Of a stretch of 64,000 nt of DNA, positions 8,690 through 16,301 are shown piece after piece. A program made the position numbers and the translations under genes. Source of the stretch: JAGVSV01 sp050952845 (GTDB taxonomy: Bacteria; Bacillota; Clostridia; Christensenellales; Aristaeellaceae); assembly GCA_050952845.1 (NCBI GenBank), contig JBMNLP010000001.1:2418001-2482000 (forward strand). Direction: 5' to 3'. The notes beneath the pieces are model-generated. The model was given only the letters and a program-made list of their open reading frames with translations, made no database searches and was not told the origin of the DNA. Each line of letters opens with the position of its first letter. The first letter of the stretch is position 1.

Positions 8690-10237
8690 ATGGCAGGAGC
8701 GCTGCTTGAAATGCGCAGCATCACAAAGACCTTCCCGGGGGTGAAGGCACTTGACAATGTCAATCTCACGGTGCAGGAAGGTGAAATCCATGCCATCGTG
8801 GGTGAAAACGGCGCCGGCAAGTCAACGCTAATGAATGTGTTGTCAGGCGTTTATCCCTACGGCTCATATGAAGGCGATATTTATTATGAGGGCCAGGAAT
8901 GCCGGTTTTTAAACATCAAGGATTCCGAGCGCCTGGGGATTGTTATTATCCACCAAGAGCTGGCGCTGGTGCCCTATCTGTCCATCGGGGAAAACATGTT
9001 TCTGGGCAACGAGCAAACGGGGTTTGGCGGCATCAACTGGGACCTCACCTATCAAAATGCCGAAGCGCATATGCGGGAGGTGGGTTTAAACGAATCCGCC
9101 AGAACACTCATCAAGGACATCGGGGTAGGCAAGCAGCAGCTGGTGGAAATCGCTAAGGCGCTGACTAAAAATGTGAAGCTTTTGATCCTGGATGAGCCCA
9201 CCAGTGCGCTCAACGATGAGGATAGCCTGAACCTCCTGAACCTTTTGAAGAAGTTTCGGGATGAACGGGGCGTTACCTGCATCATGATTTCCCATAAGCT
9301 AAACGAAATAGCCTATGTGGCGGACAAGATCACCATTCTCCGTGATGGAAGCACCATTGAGACGCTGGACAACACCCATGGCCAGGTGGCTGAATCCCGC
9401 ATCATCAAGGGCATGGTGGGCCGGGAAATGGTGGACCGTTTTCCCAAGCGGGTGCCCAACATCGGCGAGAAAGCGCTTGAAATTGAAAACTGGACGGTGT
9501 TTCACCCACTGTATACCGAGCGCAAGGTGGTGGACAATGTGTCCATCAATGTGCGCCGGGGCGAGGTGGTGGGCATTGCCGGGCTGATCGGCGCGGGGCG
9601 GACAGAACTGTGCCAGTCCGTATTTGGTCGGGTGTATGGTACCAAAATTTCCGGCACTGTCAAAAAGGATGGGCAGGAACTGGTGCTTGGCAGCGCGGCA
9701 GATGCCATCGCCCATGGTTTTGCCTATGTCACGGAGGACCGAAAAGGGGATGGCTTGGTGCTGAGCAATTCCATTACCCACAACATCACCCTATCCAGGC
9801 TGGAACTGGTAAGCAATCAGGGCATCATCGACAAGGACCAGGAGCGGCACGCGGCGGAGGATTACCGGGAGAAGCTGACCATCCACACACCGGATGTGGA
9901 GCAGTTGGTGAGCAACCTCTCCGGCGGCAACCAACAAAAAGTATTGGTGGGCAAGTGGATGTTTGCGCAGCCCGACATCATGATGCTGGACGAGCCCACC
10001 CGGGGTGTGGATGTGGGCGCTAAATATGAGATATACGGCATCATCAACCAGCTGGTAGGCGAAGGCAAGGCGGTGCTGATGATCTCCTCGGAGTTGCCGG
10101 AGCTTTTAGGCATGTGTGACCGCATCTATGTGATGGCAGAAGGCCGCATCGTGGGTGAGCTGCCGCGGGCAGAGGCTTCCCAGGAGATCATCATGGACAT
10201 GATAATGCAGGCGTCAAAGGGGGCGCAGACCACATGA
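8690..10237 (+). CDS. Sugar ABC transporter ATPase, two-domain (GguA/MmsA type)
   Basis: A 515-residue tandem ATPase of the CUT2 sugar-importer class. The first domain has Walker A GENGAGKS and Walker B LLILDEPTSAL. The second has a degenerate Walker A (GLIGAGRTE), a signature LSGGNQQKVLVGKWM and Walker B IMMLDEPTRGVD, the usual CUT2 asymmetry. The ATG at 8690 is chosen because AGGGAGGAAG stands just upstream and the protein then begins MAGALLEMRSITKTFPGVKA; an in-frame upstream ATG at 8639 adds a nonhomologous tail and overlaps the hairpin. It overlaps the permease gene by ATGA. Confidence 0.93.
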   Translation: MAGALLEMRSITKTFPGVKALDNVNLTVQEGEIHAIVGENGAGKSTLMNVLSGVYPYGSYEGDIYYEGQECRFLNIKDSERLGIVIIHQELALVPYLSIGENMFLGNEQTGFGGINWDLTYQNAEAHMREVGLNESARTLIKDIGVGKQQLVEIAKALTKNVKLLILDEPTSALNDEDSLNLLNLLKKFRDERGVTCIMISHKLNEIAYVADKITILRDGSTIETLDNTHGQVAESRIIKGMVGREMVDRFPKRVPNIGEKALEIENWTVFHPLYTERKVVDNVSINVRRGEVVGIAGLIGAGRTELCQSVFGRVYGTKISGTVKKDGQELVLGSAADAIAHGFAYVTEDRKGDGLVLSNSITHNITLSRLELVSNQGIIDKDQERHAAEDYREKLTIHTPDVEQLVSNLSGGNQQKVLVGKWMFAQPDIMMLDEPTRGVDVGAKYEIYGIINQLVGEGKAVLMISSELPELLGMCDRIYVMAEGRIVGELPRAEASQEIIMDMIMQASKGAQTT

Positions 10238-11457
10238 GCAAGCTGAAAACCTCTTTATCTAAAAATCTCAAACAATTTGTGATGCTGATCACGCTGATGG
10301 TGATCATCGTCTTTTTCCAGGTGCTGACAAAAGGCACGCTGCTGAAGCCTATGAATGTGTTTAACCTGATCAACCAGAACGCCTATGTAGTGGTGCTGGC
10401 AGTGGGTATGCTGATTTGTATCCTGACCGGCGGCAACGTTGACCTGTCGGTGGGCTCGGTGGTGGCTTTTGTAGGCGCCTGCGCGGGGACCATGATGATC
10501 ACCTGGAAATGGGACTCCTACCTATCCACCACCCTGTGTCTGATCATCGGCATTGTGATCGGCGCGTGGCACGGTTTTTGGATTTCTTATATACGCATCC
10601 CGGCTTTTATCGTGACGCTTTCAGGGCAGCTGATTTTTAGAGGACTCACCCTGATTGTGCTCAAAGGCTTGACGCTGTCCCCTTTCCCCAAGGCTTTTAT
10701 GAGCTTGTCCACGGGAGCCATCGGCAATTTCATGGGTTTTATTGACCCGGGGACTGGTTTGCGCAATTTCACCAGCCTTTTCATTGGTATCGTGATGGCA
10801 GCGACAGTGATTGTGATTCAGCTGAAAAAACGCGCTGACCGTAAGCGGAAAGGGTATTCCTATGAAGAATTGGGGATCACCCTGGCGCGTGCTATGGTGA
10901 TTGCGGCAGGCGTCGTCTACTTTTTCTGGATCCTGGCTAACTATACAGGCGCTCCGGTGGTGCTGATCACCGTGGGCGTGGTGCTGCTGATCTACTCCTT
11001 CATCACCAGCAAAACCGTTATGGGACGTCACCTGTATGCTGTAGGTGGCAACGAAAAAGCCGCCCGGCTTTCAGGTGTAAAAACCGAAAAGATCAAGTTC
11101 CTGGCTTATATAAACATGAGCTTTCTGGCAGCTGTTGCTGGACTTATCTTTTCAGCCCGGCTCCAGTCCGCCTCCCCGCAGGCGGGTACCGGCTTTGAAT
11201 TAGACGCCATTGGGGCCTGCTATATCGGTGGCGCCTCCGCCTATGGCGGCATCGGCACGGTGGGAGGCACGCTTATCGGTGCGCTGATCATGGGCGTACT
11301 GAACAACGGCATGTCCATCATGGGCATTTCCATAGACATGCAGCAGGTGGTAAAAGGCCTGGTGCTACTGGCAGCCGTAGCCTTTGACGTGATTTCCAAA
11401 CAAAAGATCTCCCTGCCCTTTGTTCAGAAACTGATGAGCAGGTGGCGGGCAAGGTGA
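10234..11457 (+). CDS. Sugar ABC transporter permease (GguB/MmsB type)
   Basis: A 407-residue membrane permease of the CUT2 sugar-importer class with about ten hydrophobic segments. Typical stretches are GGNVDLSVGSVVAF near residue 70, IRIPAFIVTLSGQLIFRGLT, VMGRHLYAVGGNEKAARLSG and the GGIGTVGGTLIGALIMGVLNNG segment near the C-terminus. It overlaps the ATPase gene by four bases, so the three-gene importer is one transcription unit. No strong terminator is visible in the 175 bases after it, where a convergent gene ends. Confidence 0.92.
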   Translation: MSKLKTSLSKNLKQFVMLITLMVIIVFFQVLTKGTLLKPMNVFNLINQNAYVVVLAVGMLICILTGGNVDLSVGSVVAFVGACAGTMMITWKWDSYLSTTLCLIIGIVIGAWHGFWISYIRIPAFIVTLSGQLIFRGLTLIVLKGLTLSPFPKAFMSLSTGAIGNFMGFIDPGTGLRNFTSLFIGIVMAATVIVIQLKKRADRKRKGYSYEELGITLARAMVIAAGVVYFFWILANYTGAPVVLITVGVVLLIYSFITSKTVMGRHLYAVGGNEKAARLSGVKTEKIKFLAYINMSFLAAVAGLIFSARLQSASPQAGTGFELDAIGACYIGGASAYGGIGTVGGTLIGALIMGVLNNGMSIMGISIDMQQVVKGLVLLAAVAFDVISKQKISLPFVQKLMSRWRAR

Positions 11458-11632
11458 AGAGAGAGCCCTTCTGAAGCAGAACTTTTCAGCGCCTGGCAAT
11501 CGGGTAATGAACGCTATGTTATCCATCATCCCCCGGGAGTGGGTGCTGTTTTACTTTGTCCATAGCCCTTTGTGCAAATGACGCAAGCGCAGCTCTTTGC
11601 CGCCATGAACCCTAAGCAAACCTGCTCCAATG

Positions 11633-12907
11633 TCACCAGGTGGCGTTTGCCGCTCTCTTCACGGCGTTCTGGTGCGCGCTGTCCTTTCGGTTTGTCTCAT
11701 GTGTTTTAGAGTTGATAAAGTGGATGCAAAGGTGGCCATCAAAGTTGTTGCCCTTGACTGTTTGTTCGCCATGGGGCATGCCGTTCATGGAGGCGGCGTA
11801 GACATGTCCATTGTATTTCACCAGAACGGACCGTCGCGCCCAGCTCCAGCTGCCGCCATAGGCTTTTTTCAGTTTCTCGGTATCAGAGGCGTTGAGGGGT
11901 TCGGCATCGATGTGGTTGGCCCCCGACCACCGCTTGAGGCTGAACGAGATGCCGGTACCGATGTCCTTCACGGTGAACACGGCGCCTTTCGGAATCACCG
12001 ATGTGCCGTCCTTCGTCCAGTCGAGGTGCTCGGTTTTATAGGTAAAGTTGGCGGCATTTTTGCCGAACAGCGTTTTGATCACATCGTTGCCGGCAATGCC
12101 ATCCTGTTTCAAGCCATGCTTTTTCTGAAAGGCTTTCACGGCTTCCACGGTTTTGTTGCCGTACTTGCCATCGATGGGGGCGGCGTAGAAACCCTTCAGC
12201 TTCAGCGCTTGCTGCAGCGCACGGACATGCTTGCCGCTGGCGCCGCGCGAGGTGGTGCGGGGCGTTTCTATCTGTGATACGCTGCGGATGCCCTTCATTT
12301 TGGGGTCGTCCTCGGCGGAGGTTTCCCGCACCCTGCCGAACAGCTTCATGATGGTCTGATAATCTGCCTTGCCCGTGATGTCCAGCTTGGCTGCCTTCTG
12401 GTAGGCTTTGAGGGCATCGCGCGTCTGGTTGCCAAACTTGCCGTCCACCACGCCCTTGTAGTGCTTTTTCAACTGCAACGCGCGCTGGAGCTTTTCGACA
12501 TCGGTGCCGGAGGCGCCGTAGGAGAGGTTGCCCGGCGGCTCTCCCAAACCGCGGATGGTGGCGGTTTTGGCATATTGGCTCTTGCTGACAGCCTCCGCGG
12601 CTTTTTTCAAACCGGCTTTTGCCGAGGAGGAAACGTTCAGAAACTTCTGCATGATGTACCCGGTTTTCCGGTTGTACTGCACTTTGTAAAAATCGCCCGC
12701 TATATCCAGCACCGTTACCTTGGTGCCTTTGTTCAGGCGGTCGTGATAGCCACAGGTGGTGTTGGGCTTCTCCCGGAACAGCACCTTGTCAGCATTGACG
12801 GTGCCGGTATAAGCCGCCAGCACCGACAGCGGCATCATGGTCAGGATGACAATCGCCATCAGCACCAGGGCTTTCAGCTTCGTTGGCGTTTTCGGATATC
12901 GCTGCAT
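11633..12907 (-). CDS. Secreted SH3/peptidoglycan-binding repeat protein
   Basis: A 424-residue exported protein. After a signal peptide (hydrophobic run at about residues 12-30) comes a bacterial SH3-like domain (VNADKVLFREKPNT through TGYIMQKFLNVS). Two PG_binding_1 repeats follow, each with the pattern G-x-D-V/K-x-x-L-Q-x-A-L...G-x-x-G-x-x-T; they are at about 130-190 and 220-285. The C-terminal 110 residues (TGISFSLKRWSGANHIDAEP ... GNNFDGHLCIHFINSKTH) form a conserved Clostridial C-terminal domain whose function I do not know. Likely a cell-wall-binding protein. Start ATG follows GAGGAGG and has its own promoter. Confidence 0.82.
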   Translation of the reverse strand: MQRYPKTPTKLKALVLMAIVILTMMPLSVLAAYTGTVNADKVLFREKPNTTCGYHDRLNKGTKVTVLDIAGDFYKVQYNRKTGYIMQKFLNVSSSAKAGLKKAAEAVSKSQYAKTATIRGLGEPPGNLSYGASGTDVEKLQRALQLKKHYKGVVDGKFGNQTRDALKAYQKAAKLDITGKADYQTIMKLFGRVRETSAEDDPKMKGIRSVSQIETPRTTSRGASGKHVRALQQALKLKGFYAAPIDGKYGNKTVEAVKAFQKKHGLKQDGIAGNDVIKTLFGKNAANFTYKTEHLDWTKDGTSVIPKGAVFTVKDIGTGISFSLKRWSGANHIDAEPLNASDTEKLKKAYGGSWSWARRSVLVKYNGHVYAASMNGMPHGEQTVKGNNFDGHLCIHFINSKTHETNRKDSAHQNAVKRAANATW

Positions 12908-12972
12908 GGAAACCTCCTCGCTGTCCGTCGTTCTTCCTATCGGTTTGCCAGCTCAGAATCTCGGTCACCCCT

Positions 12973-13001
12973 AATATATTACAAAACTATTAAAAATGCA
13001 A
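12973..13001 (-). promoter_or_regulatory. Promoter of the SH3/peptidoglycan-binding protein gene
   Basis: Minus-strand -35 TTGCAT (12996-13001), 17-base AT-rich spacer, -10 TATATT (12973-12978), 65 bases before the start codon at 12907. Confidence 0.6.
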
Positions 13002-13091
13002 GGGGAAGTACACAGATTAGAAATATTGTTACATTTGCGCCCAAGGTATAGCGCCAGGTGATATTGAAGGCAAAAAAAGGGCGGCGTAAAA

Positions 13092-13114
13092 GAGGAGAGC
13101 CGTTGGCTCTCCTC
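13092..13114 (-). terminator. Intrinsic terminator after the flavoprotein gene
   Basis: A perfect 10-base stem (GAGGAGAGCC/GGCTCTCCTC) with a 3-base loop, followed on the minus strand by TTTTACG. It lies about 90 bases past the stop codon of the flavoprotein gene ending at 13202. Confidence 0.75.
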
Positions 13115-13201
13115 CGCAAGCAATCACCTTGATAAAGGATAGCAGCCTGGTTTGAAACAGACTGTCATCCCCCTGCGTTAATGCTTATTCAACGCTGAAG
13201 C

Positions 13202-14971
13202 TTATTTTGCGCTTTCTACCAGCGTCTCCGCTGCAATCCGGCCGAACACGAAAATGTCAGCCAGCGCATTGCCGCCGAGTCGATTTGCGCCATGGATACC
13301 GCCAGTTACTTCACCGGCAGCAAACAGACCGGGGATGATCTCTCCATCGGTGTTGATCACATGGCATTTCGTATCAATTTTCAAGCCGCCCATCGTGTGA
13401 TGCAGAATCGGAACCTGTTTGGCGGACGCCCAGTAAGGAGCGGTGTCCAGCTTGTTGTCAAAGACTTCACGGCCAAACTCATCAGGTACCCCGGCTTCGA
13501 CACGTTCATTGAAAGCAGCGACTGTTTTCACCAGATTGTCTGCATCTACGCCAATCTGCGCCGCGAGCTCTTCCAATGTGTCAGCGCGATAAATCACGCC
13601 TTTTTCCAGCATGTCTTCCAGATTGCTGCCTGTGATGCTGGTGTCAGCCACCTTTTGATCAGCAATCATGTACATGTACCCTCCGGTTTGCTCCAGCACA
13701 GCATTGCTCATGACGTCGCGTCTGCCATCCTCACGAACAAACCGATTGCCTTCCACGTTGACAAAGATCTGGTTCTCAATCGCTGTGCTGACGCAGTTGC
13801 CTACGATGGGCAGCATCTGGATGTATTCCATACCGATAGCTTCTGCGCCGATAGCGACAGCCATGTCAATGCCTTCGCCTGTTGCACCTGGCTGGTTGGA
13901 TGTTCTGATATCAGCCGGAATGTTGGGGTTGTAGGATCGACAACGCTCTATGTCAGCCCCAAATCCGCCGGTCGTAAGGATGACGCCATTTTCTCCGTAA
14001 AACTCATAGGGCGTTCCGTTCGTTGTGTCTACAGCCTTCACGCCGATGACGCGTCCTTCTTCAACGATCAGTTCGGTTGCTTTGGTGTTCACCAGGATTT
14101 CCTGACCGAATTGCTCCTTTGCAATTCGCTCCAACGGGATGGTGAAATCAGATCCGATGCTGTTGATCGGATAGTGCGTCCTGGGATACATCGCGCCAAT
14201 CACCGCGGTGATTTTATCTTGAAACTCAACGCCATGCCCTTCAAGCCAATGAATGGAGTCCAATGCGTTCTCGCACAACACGGTAATCAAACTCATATCA
14301 CCGAGCTTGTCGCCGCCCTCGTAGGTTTGCTGAATGTGCAGTTCAATGGAGTCCTCGATGTTCTCACGCTCTTGAAGCTCGGGATCTACAGCGTTGTAGG
14401 CAGCGCCGCTTCTTGCGGTGTTGCCGCCAACAGCCGGCATTTTTTCAATCAGAATGCAGTGTGTTCCCAATTCGCCCAGCTTCACAGCCGCAGCCAAGCC
14501 GGCCCCGCCTGCGCCAACAACGATGGCCGGCGCTTTCTTTACTACCAGTTCCCCAGCCTGTTCAGATTCATCCGTTTTTTTGACTAAGAGCGCCGGATCT
14601 GCCCCCGCCTGAACGACACAATCTGACACCGCATCAAGAATTGCTCTCGAAGTAAAGGATGCTGATGCAACAACATCAACAAGCGCTTGCTCTTCAACGA
14701 TTGCAGCAGGAATGGTGTCTAAAGCAGGGTCAGCCACGCCCGCCGTCTCTTTGTGTTCGGTTACCTTAACAGTTTCAATTTTAGAATCTGAAAACGTTAC
14801 TTCAACGGTAACATCGCCCTCATGGCCGGGTTTTGTCGCAGTGTAGGTGCCTGGGTTGTACTTGATTTCAGCTTGCTCATCGGCGCTGGTCAGGTCGAAT
14901 GATCCTAACGCCAGCCCCGGGATGGCCAGCATGATCACAAGCAGAACCGCAATCAGTCTTCTGGTATTCAC
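13202..14971 (-). CDS. Exported FMN-binding flavoprotein reductase (fumarate/urocanate reductase-like)
   Basis: A 589-residue exported flavoprotein: signal peptide (residues 1-24), an FMN-binding domain at about 35-130, then a fumarate-reductase-type FAD domain beginning IVVGAGGAGLAAAVKLG and ending GANRLGGNALADIFVFGR. No haem-binding CxxCH motif is present. The FMN-attachment region reads DVVASASFTS, where the usual flavinylation motif has S-G-A-T. Family knowledge: such extracellular flavinylated reductases in Gram-positives pass electrons to fumarate, urocanate or related acceptors. GTG start with AGGAGGAAGG upstream; a consensus promoter with phased A-tracts precedes it. Substrate not determined. 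Confidence 0.82.
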   Translation of the reverse strand: MNTRRLIAVLLVIMLAIPGLALGSFDLTSADEQAEIKYNPGTYTATKPGHEGDVTVEVTFSDSKIETVKVTEHKETAGVADPALDTIPAAIVEEQALVDVVASASFTSRAILDAVSDCVVQAGADPALLVKKTDESEQAGELVVKKAPAIVVGAGGAGLAAAVKLGELGTHCILIEKMPAVGGNTARSGAAYNAVDPELQERENIEDSIELHIQQTYEGGDKLGDMSLITVLCENALDSIHWLEGHGVEFQDKITAVIGAMYPRTHYPINSIGSDFTIPLERIAKEQFGQEILVNTKATELIVEEGRVIGVKAVDTTNGTPYEFYGENGVILTTGGFGADIERCRSYNPNIPADIRTSNQPGATGEGIDMAVAIGAEAIGMEYIQMLPIVGNCVSTAIENQIFVNVEGNRFVREDGRRDVMSNAVLEQTGGYMYMIADQKVADTSITGSNLEDMLEKGVIYRADTLEELAAQIGVDADNLVKTVAAFNERVEAGVPDEFGREVFDNKLDTAPYWASAKQVPILHHTMGGLKIDTKCHVINTDGEIIPGLFAAGEVTGGIHGANRLGGNALADIFVFGRIAAETLVESAK

Positions 14972-15027
14972 TTTTCCTTCCTCCTCATCGATGTTTTGTT
15001 TTGAGCGTAACGTCTACACCCGAATTA

Positions 15028-15057
15028 ATTATATCTAATTTAACCAGGTATTGTCAA
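15028..15057 (-). promoter_or_regulatory. Near-perfect promoter of the flavoprotein gene
   Basis: Minus-strand -35 TTGACA (15052-15057), 18-base spacer, -10 TATAAT (15028-15033). Both hexamers are perfect consensus; it reads toward the flavoprotein start at 14971 and is preceded by four phased A-tracts. Confidence 0.8.
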
Positions 15058-15069
15058 ATCATTCACAAC

Positions 15070-15108
15070 TTTTTTCAGGGTTTTTTCCGGTTTTTTCCAG
15101 GCCTTTTT
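15070..15108. promoter_or_regulatory. Four phased A/T-tracts upstream of the flavoprotein promoter
   Basis: Runs of 5-6 T (plus strand) begin at 15070, 15081, 15091 and 15104, spaced 11, 10 and 13 bases and separated by C/G-rich bases. Read on the minus strand these are A-tracts that start about 13 bases upstream of the -35 box. Such phasing gives intrinsic DNA curvature and can act like an UP element; the function here is inference. Confidence 0.6.
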
Positions 15109-15159
15109 CAGGGCAGTCGCTCCGGCAGATGCAGGCTGTGTTTTTCTGTGATAAGATAC

Positions 15160-15183
15160 CAGCAATGCAGCAGTGCATTGCTG
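15160..15183. promoter_or_regulatory. Perfect inverted repeat in the leader of the Gx-family transporter gene
   Basis: CAGCAATGCA and TGCATTGCTG form a perfect 10-base inverted repeat around the 4-base loop GCAG. It lies 52 bases before the start codon at 15236 and just after a possible -10 (TAAGAT). It may be an operator or an RNA hairpin. Confidence 0.5.
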
Positions 15184-15235
15184 CGGAAAGAGGAGCAAAC
15201 AGCTTGAAAACTGTTAACTTTTGTAGGAGCGACGA

Positions 15236-15796
15236 ATGAAGAAAAACGAAATGATCGCGCTGTGCGGCATGTTTGTCGCCGTGATGATGGTGCTGGGCTA
15301 TATCGAAAGCCTGCTGCCCCTTCCCGGCGGGTATGGGTTCAAAATCGGCCTGTCCAACAGCGTTCTGTTGATATCGCTGTACTGGCTGGGCATCCCGGTG
15401 TCCTTTATATTAATGCTGGTCAAGGTGCTGTTGGGTGCCCTGATGTTCGCCAGCAGCAAGTTGATCTATGCGCTGTCGGGCGGCATACTCAGCATGATCG
15501 CCATGACGCTGATGATCTATGGCGTCAAAGGCGTCAGCCCCATTGGGGCTGGCATCGCCGGCGCCGTGATGCACAATGTGGGCCAGGTTTTGATGGCGAT
15601 GATCATCATCCCTTCAGCCGGGCTGACCACCCTGATGGCTGTGTTGATCGTGGTAGGGGTCGTGATGGGCGCCATCACCGGCACAGCCGCCAAGCTGCTG
15701 TTGCGCCACCTGCCCTATGCGCGCAAGAAAGCACTGGGCTTATCGCAGGATGACAGCCGGTCGTCAGGCGATGCCGGCGCAGAACACGTTGATTAA
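15236..15796 (+). CDS. Gx transporter family membrane protein (Hpre_diP_synt_I type)
   Basis: A 186-residue, five- to six-segment membrane protein of the ECF S-component-like family annotated as Gx transporter or heptaprenyl diphosphate synthase component I. Signs: LPLPGGYGFKIGLSNSVLLISLYWLG near residues 25-50 and LVKVLLGALMFASSKLIYALSGG after it. In other Firmicutes such proteins neighbour FMN-transfer and extracellular electron transfer genes; here the exported flavoprotein reductase is the divergent neighbour, which fits but does not prove a link. The C-terminal 25 residues are polar and low-complexity. Confidence 0.8.
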   Translation: MKKNEMIALCGMFVAVMMVLGYIESLLPLPGGYGFKIGLSNSVLLISLYWLGIPVSFILMLVKVLLGALMFASSKLIYALSGGILSMIAMTLMIYGVKGVSPIGAGIAGAVMHNVGQVLMAMIIIPSAGLTTLMAVLIVVGVVMGAITGTAAKLLLRHLPYARKKALGLSQDDSRSSGDAGAEHVD

Positions 15797-15798
15797 TC

Positions 15799-15829
15799 AA
15801 AAATCAGCTGGCGCCAGCCAGCCTTTTTT
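15799..15829. terminator. Bidirectional terminator between convergent genes
   Basis: The 12-base perfect palindrome GCTGGCGCCAGC (15807-15818) is flanked by TTTTTT (15824-15829) on the plus side and AAAAA (15799-15803) on the other, so it can stop transcription both ways. It overlaps the last codons and stop of the QueT gene. Confidence 0.65.
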
Positions 15830-16289
15830 CAACGAGACGGGTCAGAGGCACACCCAGCAGGAAACATACCACGGCTTCACCCAGCGCCACTGTCAGCATG
15901 GCGGGCAGCGTGGGCAGGTTGTATACGGCGTGCAGCATCGCGCCGATGACCAGCCCGTTTACAGCCACCGGCATCGCCGCAGCAAGCCATAGGTTGCGCC
16001 GGAACCAGCGCGTTAAAACAGCCGCCAACAGCGTAGCCAGGCTGCCGAACACCACATCCTGCCAGGGGGCGCCCAGCAGCAGGTTGCTCATCAGACATCC
16101 TAAGAACAAGCCAGGCACAGCATGCGGGGTAATAACAGGCAGCAGCGTCAGCGCCTCAGACAGACGAAATTGTACCTCGCCCAGGCTGATGAAGGCAAAC
16201 AGCAGCGTCAGGGCAGCGTAAAGGGCAGCGATAACGCCGCCCGTTGTGATAGCGCGCACGCTGAGGGCGCGCTGTGTATCCCTGTTCAT
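15804..16289 (-). CDS. queT: QueT-like ECF transporter S component (queuosine precursor)
   Basis: A 161-residue membrane protein of the QueT family, the substrate-specific component of an energy-coupling-factor importer for queuosine precursors. Typical sequence: ITTGGVIAALYAALTLLFAF, then GEVQFRLSEALTLLPVITPHAVPGLFLGCLMSNLL. Five to six hydrophobic segments, normal length. It begins 12 bases after the glycogen phosphorylase stop on the same strand, so the two are probably cotranscribed. There is no room for the preQ1 riboswitch that often precedes queT genes. Confidence 0.88.
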   Translation of the reverse strand: MNRDTQRALSVRAITTGGVIAALYAALTLLFAFISLGEVQFRLSEALTLLPVITPHAVPGLFLGCLMSNLLLGAPWQDVVFGSLATLLAAVLTRWFRRNLWLAAAMPVAVNGLVIGAMLHAVYNLPTLPAMLTVALGEAVVCFLLGVPLTRLVEKRLAGAS

Positions 16290-16301
16290 GCGGTAAATTT
16301 T

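Noticed and set aside
13292..14587. 431-codon plus-strand frame
   Set aside because: Complement of the flavoprotein reductase coding sequence; the minus strand has a clear signal peptide, FMN and FAD motifs.
16290..16301. preQ1 riboswitch before queT
   Set aside because: Only 12 bases separate queT from glgP; there is no room for an aptamer.
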